Shown here one piece after another: positions 1-5,528 of a DNA stretch of 6,831 nt. Below the pieces are notes generated by a model, which saw only the letters and a program-made list of their open reading frames with translations, ran no database searches and was not told where the DNA came from. Each line of letters starts with the position of its first letter. Positions within the stretch are counted from its first letter, which is position 1. A program made the translations under genes and the position numbers. Source of the DNA: Bacteroidales bacterium (GTDB lineage Bacteria > Bacteroidota > Bacteroidia > Bacteroidales > UBA932); contig JAIKYL010000143.1 in NCBI GenBank assembly GCA_024683255.1, forward strand, positions 1 to 6,831, read 5' to 3'.

Positions 1-1937
1 CCGTAAGTGTTGCGGTCCAGGGCTATGCCCGAATAGGCAAAAGTGGTATAGCTGAGGCCGTAGCCGAAGGGGAACAGCGGATAGGCGCCGTAATCCAGGT
101 AGTAGGACGTATTGCCCAGGGAGGTCTGTCCAGCCTCGGCCGGGATGTCGTCCAGCAGGGTTTCTCCGTTGTAGGGACGTCCCGTCATATTGTGGTTGTA
201 ATAAAGCGGAGCCTGACCCACCGTGCGGAGGAAGGTTATGGGCGTCTTTCCGGAAGGGACCGCATAACCGAATATGAGGTTGGACAAGGCGGGGCCGCCC
301 ATAGTTCCGGGATGGAAGGCGTACAGCAGGGCGTTGCAGTTGGGCAGGTCCCGCTCGATGGTGAGCGGACGGCCGGCCATCACGGTTGCCACAATAGGCT
401 TTCCGGCCGATTTCAGGGCAGCGAGCAGTTCGCTCTGGGAGCCCTTCAGGTTCAGGTCGGCCAGGGAATGGGCTTCGCCGGAGAGGATGGCTTCCTCGCC
501 CAGGAACACCAGCACCACATCGGCGCGGCGGGCAGCGGCCACCACCTCGTCAAAGCGCTCCCGCTTTTCACGGCTGTAGGTGAGGCCCGGCACGTAAGTA
601 ACCTTTCCGGGGAAACGCTCCTGCAGGGCGGAAAGCGGCGTAATTGTATGACTCTTGTCGCCGTCGAAGGCCCAGGTACCCAGCTGGTCGTGCGGGGCAT
701 CGGCCATGGGACCGGTGACCAGGATGTTCCGCACCGAAGCGCGGTCCAGCGGCAGCACACCGTCGTTCTTCAGCAGCACCACCGACTCTTCCGCCGTCTT
801 GAGGGCCGATGCCAGGTGCGAGGAAGCATACTGTACGGCTTTTCCGGCCTCCACGTCCACGTACGGATTCTCGAACAGGCCCAGCATGATCTTCACACGG
901 AGGATGTTGCGGACGGCCTGATCCACGGTTGACTCCTTTACGGCACCGCTGCGCACCAGTTCCTCCAGATGCGAGAGGAAGCCGAAAGTCATCATATCCA
1001 TGTCCACGCCGGCATTGGCGGCTTTTTCGGCCACATCCTTGCGGTCCACGCCAAACCCGTGGGCAATCATCTCACCCATGGAATCCCAGTCGGTGACCAC
1101 CAGGCCGTCGAAACCCCACTCGCCGCGAAGGACATCCTTCACCACAAAGGCATTGCCGGTGGAAGGGACGCCGTCGTTGTCGTTGAAGGAGGTCATCAGC
1201 GTCATGGCGCCGGCTTTCACGGCCGCCTCGAAAGGAGGCAGGTAAAAGTTGCGCAGCTGCCGCTCGGTAAGGAAGGTGCTGTTGTAGTCCCGTCCGCCCT
1301 CAGCAGCGCCGTAGCCCACAAAATGCTTGATACAGGCGGCCATGGAGGTGGCGTCGGCCTTACGGCCCTGATAGCCGTACACCATAGCTTCGGCCATCCG
1401 GGCGTCCAGCCAGGTGTCTTCACCGCTTCCTTCCGCAATACGTCCCCAGCGCGGGTCCCGGGCAATGTCCAGCATAGGCGAGAAGGTCCAGCGGACCCCC
1501 TGTCCCGTTGCCTCCACCGCCGCGACGCGGGCGCCTTCTTCCACCAACTGCGGGTCAAATGTGGCGGCCAGCCCCAGCGGAATGGGGAATACAGTGTGGA
1601 AGCCGTGAATCACGTCGCGGCCCACCAGCAGCGGAATGCCCAAGCGGGACTCTTCCACGCAGATGCGCTGGAACTCATTGATTTTCACGGGGTCCACCTC
1701 GTTCAGGATGGAGCCTATCTGCCCCTGGCGCAGCGCCTCGGCATAATTGGCCACATCCCCGCCGGCAGAGACCTGGTTCATCTGGCCGATCTTTTCGGCC
1801 AGGGTCATCTGCGAAAGGATTTTCTCCACGCGGCTTTCCACATCGGGGGAAGACCCTATGGTAGAGGGTTTCCGCTCCGCGCAGGAGAAAGACGCCACTA
1901 CTAAGGACGCCAGAAGAAGGTTGCGGATTATATTCAT
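1..1937 (-). CDS. GH3 family beta-glucosidase lipoprotein (BglX-like, 3' end outside window)
   Basis: 645 codons are visible with no stop before the window edge. The start ATG at 1937-1935 leads straight into a signal peptide, MNIIRNLLLASLVVASFSC, with Cys19 as probable lipid anchor, although SFSC is a loose lipobox. The (alpha/beta)8 domain contains GRDVIHGF (Asp108), DPRWGR (Arg163), KHF (Lys204-His205) and VVTDWDS, whose Asp283 is the expected nucleophile. The second domain contains ESVVLLKNDGVLPL and LGEEAILSGEA, with Glu488 the likely acid/base by position (Glu481/482 less likely). FGYGLSYT (624-631) marks the start of the C-terminal FnIII-like domain, of which roughly 100 residues are probably missing. 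Such enzymes remove glucose from the non-reducing ends of beta-gluco-oligosaccharides, usually in the periplasm. Following GH16, it likely finishes breakdown of imported oligosaccharides. Beta-1,3 preference is inference; other GH3 activities such as beta-xylosidase are less likely beside a laminarinase. Confidence 0.94.
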   Translation of the reverse strand, partial: MNIIRNLLLASLVVASFSCAERKPSTIGSSPDVESRVEKILSQMTLAEKIGQMNQVSAGGDVANYAEALRQGQIGSILNEVDPVKINEFQRICVEESRLGIPLLVGRDVIHGFHTVFPIPLGLAATFDPQLVEEGARVAAVEATGQGVRWTFSPMLDIARDPRWGRIAEGSGEDTWLDARMAEAMVYGYQGRKADATSMAACIKHFVGYGAAEGGRDYNSTFLTERQLRNFYLPPFEAAVKAGAMTLMTSFNDNDGVPSTGNAFVVKDVLRGEWGFDGLVVTDWDSMGEMIAHGFGVDRKDVAEKAANAGVDMDMMTFGFLSHLEELVRSGAVKESTVDQAVRNILRVKIMLGLFENPYVDVEAGKAVQYASSHLASALKTAEESVVLLKNDGVLPLDRASVRNILVTGPMADAPHDQLGTWAFDGDKSHTITPLSALQERFPGKVTYVPGLTYSREKRERFDEVVAAARRADVVLVFLGEEAILSGEAHSLADLNLKGSQSELLAALKSAGKPIVATVMAGRPLTIERDLPNCNALLYAFHPGTMGGPALSNLIFGYAVPSGKTPITFLRTVGQAPLYYNHNMTGRPYNGETLLDDIPAEAGQTSLGNTSYYLDYGAYPLFPFGYGLSYTTFAYSGIALDRNTY

Positions 1938-1943
1938 TTTTTA
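1935..1943 (-). other. GH16 stop / GH3 start junction (3-base gap)
   Basis: The minus strand reads TAAAAAATG: stop TAA (1943-1941), three A, then ATG (1937-1935). The upstream stretch AAGAAAAAGTAAAAA is A-rich with no clear Shine-Dalgarno, matching the A-rich initiation regions typical of Bacteroidota. Together with the other gaps it supports a single transcript. Confidence 0.8.
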
Positions 1944-3071
1944 CTTTTTCTTGAAAACTCGGACATAGTCCACTTTCATGGTGCAAGGGAGCGCATTCTC
2001 ATCTACGCCCTGGCTGCCGCCCCAGTCCCCGCCCCAGGCGAGGTTGAGGATCAGGTAAAAGTCCTTGTTGAACGGCCAGGTGTCGTCGTCTCCGGCTTTG
2101 TCGTTGTTGTAAGTGAAGTGCTTTTTGCCGTCCACATAGAAAATGAGGGCATCGGGCGTCCACTCCAGGGCATAGACATGGTAGCCGTTTTCGGCGCCGG
2201 CGGTGTACTGCTCGTGCGTCTTTTGCGTCCCAATGGCGTGATAATACTTTTTGCAGTGGATGGAAGAAGAAGTGTAATTGGCGTGATAGCCCACCTCCTC
2301 CATGATGTCAATCTCACCGCATCCCGGCCATCCGCGGCTGAAGTCATCCGGCATCATCCAGAAGGCGGGCCAGGTGCCCTTTCCCTTCGGCAGCCAGATG
2401 GCGGCTTCCATATAGCCGTAAGTCCAGGATTTCTTGGAATACATACGGGCCGATATGATATCCTTCCCTTCCTTGATGGCCCGGATGTTCAGCGCACCGT
2501 CCTCGATGAAGGCGGTTTTTACGCCGTTGCGGCCGCCGCCCACATAGGTCTGGAGTTCGTTGTTCACCCAGCCGGCGGGCTTGTTCTCAAAGCGCCACAT
2601 ACTTCCGTCCGGGCTGCTGCCGTCGGGTAGGTCAAACTCGTCGTTCCAGTCCAGCTGGTAGCCTTCCGGGATTGTCATCGGCGGAGCGGGCTTGGGAAGA
2701 TCGTCCACATTAAGATCCTGCTTTACAGGAACTTCCAAAGTTTTTGTACCATAGCGGAAGGTGATGGTTGTTTCCCGTATCTGACCGGTCCGGTTGGGTT
2801 GCAGCGTCACTTTCACGGGCGCCGTGCCTGCCACTCCACCGGAGGGAGAGACCGTGCACCAGTCCTTATCGGCCGATGACACGCCCCAGTCTCCGCTGGC
2901 TGTCACGGAAAGGGTTTCCGTAACGGCTTCCCAGGAGGCATTGACAGCTTCCGGAACCACATTCAGGCTGGCTTCAGCCGGCACCACGGGTTTACTACCG
3001 CAAGCGGCAGTAAAAAGGGTTGCCGCAGTAAGCGACAGCAGCAACCCTTTCAAACAAACTAACCACCTCAT
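1941..3071 (-). CDS. BACON-GH16 endo-beta-1,3-glucanase (laminarinase-type) lipoprotein
   Basis: 376 residues. The signal peptide has lipobox TAAC (Cys24), so the protein is lipid-anchored. The mature N-terminus lacks the acidic cluster often linked to surface export, so its side of the membrane is open. Residues about 36-118 form a BACON domain: SWEAV...DWGVSS, DWCTVSPSGG, VTLQPNRTGQIRETTITF, VPVKQ. A Pro-rich linker follows, then GH16 from about 135. The catalytic motif GEIDIMEE places the nucleophile at Glu253, the helper at Asp255 and the acid/base at Glu258. The extra Met is the beta-bulge form found in laminarinases and lichenases. Flanking NNELQTY, GTWPAFWMMP, a His after the motif and LNLAWGGDWGG also fit laminarinase-like GH16. 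Expected role: internal cleavage of beta-1,3- or mixed-linkage glucan at the cell envelope. Exact specificity cannot be read from sequence. The gene starts directly at the SGBP stop and ends 3 bases before the GH3 gene. Confidence 0.95.
   Translation of the reverse strand: MRWLVCLKGLLLSLTAATLFTAACGSKPVVPAEASLNVVPEAVNASWEAVTETLSVTASGDWGVSSADKDWCTVSPSGGVAGTAPVKVTLQPNRTGQIRETTITFRYGTKTLEVPVKQDLNVDDLPKPAPPMTIPEGYQLDWNDEFDLPDGSSPDGSMWRFENKPAGWVNNELQTYVGGGRNGVKTAFIEDGALNIRAIKEGKDIISARMYSKKSWTYGYMEAAIWLPKGKGTWPAFWMMPDDFSRGWPGCGEIDIMEEVGYHANYTSSSIHCKKYYHAIGTQKTHEQYTAGAENGYHVYALEWTPDALIFYVDGKKHFTYNNDKAGDDDTWPFNKDFYLILNLAWGGDWGGSQGVDENALPCTMKVDYVRVFKKK
2054..2669 (-). other. GH16 catalytic domain
   Basis: Residues about 135-339 hold the core of the beta-jelly-roll, with the catalytic block at 2298-2315 (Glu253-Glu258). 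The remaining strands (LNLAWGGDWGG, MKVDYVRVF) extend to the C-terminus. No C-terminal carbohydrate-binding module is attached; the enzyme ends with the fold at VRVFKKK. Confidence 0.8.
2718..2966 (-). other. BACON domain of the GH16 enzyme
   Basis: Residues about 36-118 follow the BACON pattern: an early SW, a central W-x-x-x-S, a Gly-rich turn, N-R-T-G-x-x-R-x-T, and a closing VPVKQ strand. BACON domains are common at the N-termini of Bacteroidota surface glycosidases. They may act as spacers or bind glycans or mucin; which applies here is unknown. Confidence 0.75.
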
Positions 3072-3074
3072 TTA
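3069..3074 (-). other. Zero-gap stop/start junction TAAATG between SGBP and GH16 genes
   Basis: On the minus strand the SGBP stop TAA (3074-3072) is followed immediately by the GH16 ATG (3071-3069). The sequence just upstream is GGAAGAAAAA, purine-rich and overlapping the last SGBP codons. This layout favours translational coupling or reinitiation, which would tie the amount of enzyme to that of the binding protein (inference). Confidence 0.85.
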
Positions 3075-3533
3075 TTTTTCTTCCATAAAGACGATCTCAC
3101 TTGCTTCAATAACCGAGCCGATGGGGCTGCGGCCGAAGTCAAAGATGAGCATCACGTTGTCTCCGGACACCTGCTGCTTGAGGCCTTCCTTCACATAAAG
3201 GAGGGTTTCACCGGCCGTCAGCTTCACCTGACCGTCGTAGAAGAAGGAATGGATGTCATTATCTTCCTCGGGATCGTTGGTGAGCTTGATGGTCACGGTC
3301 ATATCCTCATCGGCGGTGAGCTTCACGCTGAAGGCATAAGTCTTTTCGCTGGAAGTGGCGATACCGCTCTTGAGCTTGGTCTGACCCATCCACTCGCTGC
3401 CGCCCACTCCGTCCGGAATGGTTACCAGAATACCGTTGCCTTCGGTAATGGCATATTCCGGGGTGATGCCGCCGGACCAGTCGCCCGGGGAGTACCAGGT
3501 TTCCACGTTCAGCGTAGCACCGGTCCAGAGATT
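3072..3533 (-). repeat. Tandem repeat unit 2: second CBM4-like module of the SGBP
   Basis: 462 bases including the stop, residues 661-813, from NLWTGATLNVETW to the C-terminus. My hand alignment gives about 37 differences in 153 positions against unit 1 (about 76 % identity). The 30 residues 734-763 match residues 579-608 exactly. The protein ends directly with this unit, so the duplication is at the very C-terminus. Confidence 0.85.
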
Positions 3534-5513
3534 CGCGTCCTGATGCTCCTGGAACAGGATTTCAGAGGCCACGATGGTGGAGCCCACGGGGCTGCGGCCG
3601 AAGTCGAAGATGAGCATCACGTTGTCTCCGGGAACGGCCTGGGTGAGGTTGCTCCTGCGGTACACCAGCGGTTCACCGGCGGTGAGGGTCACCTGACCGT
3701 CGTAGAAGAAGGAATGGATGTCATTGTCTTCTTCCGGATCGTTTGTGAGCTTGATGGTCACGGTCATATCTTCATCGGCAAGGAGGGTGACGCTGAAGTC
3801 ATAGCTCTTGCCTGCCTCCGTGGCCACGTGGCTCTTGAGCTTGGTCTGGCCCATCCACTCGCTGCCGCCTACGCCTTCCGGAATGGTTACAGTAATGCCG
3901 TTGCCGGCGGTAATCTGATAGTCCGGAGTAAGGCCGCCGCTCCAGTCGCCAGGGGAATACCAGGTTTCCACTTCCATATTGGCGGTCTTCCAGAGGTTGC
4001 CCTCGCCGTTCACATCATAGTTGGTGGGATCCAGCGGAACAACAGGAGTCTCGGGCTGGTCCGGGCCAATCACCTGACCGTCCTTGGGACGATAGATGAA
4101 CTGCCAGGAAATGCCTTCGAAGTTGGCTACGACAAACAGTTTGTTGTCATTGAGTTCCTTGATATACAGACGGTTGACCTCGGAAAGAACCTGCGGCTTG
4201 GGGATGTAGCCGTACAGCACGCCGGCAGGGAGTTCAATGTAGTCACCCTGGGCATCGCTGCCCATAACATAGGTGGACTCCATTCGCTCTGCGGGAGCGT
4301 CGTAGTCGGTGCTGCCGTCACCGGAATAGTATCCGTCGGGACGCCAGCCGGATTCCCAGTTGCAGTAAACCATACCGTTCTCACCCGGATCGAAGACATA
4401 CTTGCCGTTGGCGAAGAAGGTGATTTCATCGTCGATGAGGCCGAAGGCGTCCTTCTCGTGAGGACCGGCACTCCACCAGCCGCCGGAGTTGCCCATATCG
4501 GGACCGCAGCCCATATATCCGGCAGTAGCGTTGTCCAGAACCCAGGTCTTGCTCTCGTAACCGTAAAGCGGATCGGCGGCGCCAATCACGGAGCCATACG
4601 GTACGAATTCATAGTACCAGGCAATGCCGTTGGGGTTGTCGGGGGTATTTACGAAGGCCACCATCTGCATCTTCTTCTTCAGGTTGGCGGGTTTGCTTTC
4701 CACCACCAGGTAGCGAGGCTCTTCCACGATGCTCTTGTGCGGCACATAGGACATTTCGCTGCCGGACTGGAGCACCAGGTAGATTTCCTCGATGCCGGCG
4801 TCGTTCCAGTTGTTCTCGAAAGTGTACCGGGAGGTCTGAACCTCGGTGGGGAACAGGTAGTCCTCATCGGCCGTCTTGGCCTCGGTCTTATACTCGGAGC
4901 CCTTGTTGGCATAGGCAAAGCCGTCGCCGGGGTCGAAGGTGTACTTTCCGTCGGAGTCGAAGGTCATCTTGTCGTCATAGAGGAAGCCGGCCTTGCCGTT
5001 GGCTTCGCAGGACCACCAGCCCTTGGGGTTGTCGATGGTCTCGCCGCAGCCGAAGTGACCGTTCTCGGTGCTGTTCCACTCCCAGGTCTGGGAGCCGTCG
5101 CCGGAGACCGCCTTGATGTAAGGGGAAGGGTCGAACGGGTCACGATAGGTATTGGACAGGGAGAAAGTCTTCACCAGGGAACCCTGGGAAAGACCGTTGG
5201 CGTTGTAGGCCTTCACCTCCACGGTGTACTCGCCGGCGTCACGGAAACGCAGGGAGATGCCGTTTTCGGTGTAGGAATACTTCTTGGAAGCCTTTCCGTC
5301 GATCTTCTGGTCGCCGAAAATCCACACCGGAACCACACCCTTGTTGTTCATGACAAAGGTTACGTAGTTGGTCTCCTGCTCCACCGTAATGGTGACATCC
5401 AGGTCGGATGCCTGCGGCAGGCCGGAAGCCTTGGGTTCCGGATATTCAGGGGTACAAGCGGCAGCGGAAACAGCCAGCGCCGCGATTGCGATATATTGCC
5501 AGATTGTTTTCAT
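3072..5513 (-). CDS. PKD-domain surface glycan-binding lipoprotein with two duplicated module pairs (SGBP, SusE/F position)
   Basis: 813 residues. The signal peptide ends in a good lipobox (SAAAC, Cys20), so this is a lipoprotein, probably on the surface. Domains in order: PKD-like, about 35-120 (WIFGD, then AGEYTVEVKAYNANG); module A, about 127-308, and module B, about 309-478, divergent copies sharing GCG, GWWS, DD, GKYxFDPG and a final GI(A/S)W; a Pro-rich linker, about 479-505; then two CBM4-like beta-sandwich modules, 506-660 and 661-813, about 76 % identical. Modules A and B match no family I can name. No catalytic motif is visible, so a binding role is inferred. In PULs the gene after susD commonly encodes such a protein, which recruits polysaccharide for the surface endo-glucanase. 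With GH16 and GH3 downstream, a beta-1,3-glucan ligand is likely. The ATG is chosen because it starts directly on the signal peptide. The TAA stop abuts the GH16 start codon. Confidence 0.92.
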   Translation of the reverse strand: MKTIWQYIAIAALAVSAAACTPEYPEPKASGLPQASDLDVTITVEQETNYVTFVMNNKGVVPVWIFGDQKIDGKASKKYSYTENGISLRFRDAGEYTVEVKAYNANGLSQGSLVKTFSLSNTYRDPFDPSPYIKAVSGDGSQTWEWNSTENGHFGCGETIDNPKGWWSCEANGKAGFLYDDKMTFDSDGKYTFDPGDGFAYANKGSEYKTEAKTADEDYLFPTEVQTSRYTFENNWNDAGIEEIYLVLQSGSEMSYVPHKSIVEEPRYLVVESKPANLKKKMQMVAFVNTPDNPNGIAWYYEFVPYGSVIGAADPLYGYESKTWVLDNATAGYMGCGPDMGNSGGWWSAGPHEKDAFGLIDDEITFFANGKYVFDPGENGMVYCNWESGWRPDGYYSGDGSTDYDAPAERMESTYVMGSDAQGDYIELPAGVLYGYIPKPQVLSEVNRLYIKELNDNKLFVVANFEGISWQFIYRPKDGQVIGPDQPETPVVPLDPTNYDVNGEGNLWKTANMEVETWYSPGDWSGGLTPDYQITAGNGITVTIPEGVGGSEWMGQTKLKSHVATEAGKSYDFSVTLLADEDMTVTIKLTNDPEEDNDIHSFFYDGQVTLTAGEPLVYRRSNLTQAVPGDNVMLIFDFGRSPVGSTIVASEILFQEHQDANLWTGATLNVETWYSPGDWSGGITPEYAITEGNGILVTIPDGVGGSEWMGQTKLKSGIATSSEKTYAFSVKLTADEDMTVTIKLTNDPEEDNDIHSFFYDGQVKLTAGETLLYVKEGLKQQVSGDNVMLIFDFGRSPIGSVIEASEIVFMEEK
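3534..3998 (-). repeat. Tandem repeat unit 1: first CBM4-like module of the SGBP
   Basis: 465 bases, residues 506-660, from NLWKTANMEVETW to EILFQEHQDA. It aligns without gaps to the next unit, and landmarks across the unit are all exactly 465 bases apart (3226/3691, 3131/3596, 3491/3956). Its aromatic residues Trp518, Tyr519, Trp524 and Trp553 are kept in both copies. The jelly-roll-like pattern and Asn-Leu-Trp start resemble CBM4/CBM_4_9 modules that bind beta-glucans. The family assignment is by pattern only. Confidence 0.85.
4080..4589 (-). repeat. SGBP module B (second copy of the unrecognised module)
   Basis: Covers residues about 309-478. Landmarks: SKTWVLDN, GCGP (Cys336), GGWWSAG (Trp346, Trp347), Asp361-Asp362, GKYVFDPGENG (370-380) and GISWQF (Trp470). 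It differs from module A in lacking the Cys that follows GWWS and in having Cys384 later. It also carries a Tyr/Gly/Asp-rich loop at about 388-405 that module A lacks. Confidence 0.7.
4590..5135 (-). repeat. SGBP module A (first copy of an unrecognised ~175-residue module)
   Basis: Covers residues about 127-308. It begins near SQTWEWN, with GCGE (Cys156), GWWSCE (Trp166, Trp167), Asp180-Asp181 and GKYTFDPGDG (189-198), and ends at GIAWYYEF (Trp299). The same landmarks occur in order in module B, offset by 180-181 residues in the first half and 171 at the end. The pair is therefore a diverged internal duplication. I do not recognise the family. The paired Trp and acidic residues would fit a sugar-binding face, which is inference. 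Confidence 0.7.
5154..5411 (-). other. PKD-like domain of the SGBP
   Basis: Covers residues about 35-120. The pattern is typical of PKD/Ig-like folds: a strand leading to VWIFGD, a Y-x-Y strand, then DAGEYTVEVKAYNANGLS and a closing strand KTFSLS. In glycan-binding lipoproteins such domains usually act as spacers next to the membrane anchor. Boundaries are approximate. Confidence 0.75.
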
Positions 5514-5528
5514 GATAGCCTGGTATTA
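5511..5528 (-). other. susD stop / SGBP start junction (12-base gap)
   Basis: The TAA stop of the susD-like gene (5526-5528) and the ATG of the SGBP gene (5511-5513) are separated by 12 bases reading TACCAGGCTATC. There is no room for a promoter or terminator and no strong Shine-Dalgarno sequence, as is usual in Bacteroidota. Unlike the next two starts, this one is not preceded by an A-run. Confidence 0.8.

Noticed and set aside
192..1904. Long open frames on the plus strand (192-932 and 969-1904)
   Set aside because: They lie entirely antisense to the GH3 gene, whose conserved catalytic motifs run throughout. Their products are His/Gly/Arg-rich with no recognisable domain, as expected from the complement of a GC-rich coding sequence.
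1..1937. GH3 gene as a truncated pseudogene because no stop is present
   Set aside because: The frame is intact with all expected catalytic residues. It simply runs off the window at the start of its last domain.
1675..1986. Minus-strand frame of 103 residues across the GH16/GH3 border
   Set aside because: Out of frame with both genes. The GH16 C-terminus and GH3 signal peptide account for the DNA.
2118..3198. Plus-strand open frames at 2118-2630 and 2794-3198
   Set aside because: Antisense to the BACON-GH16 gene and the end of the SGBP gene; the products show no signal peptide or domain.
3072..3998. Repeat pair as a mobile element or assembly duplication
   Set aside because: The copies differ at many positions with preserved reading frame and selection on protein sequence, and no terminal inverted repeats are seen. 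It is a domain duplication.
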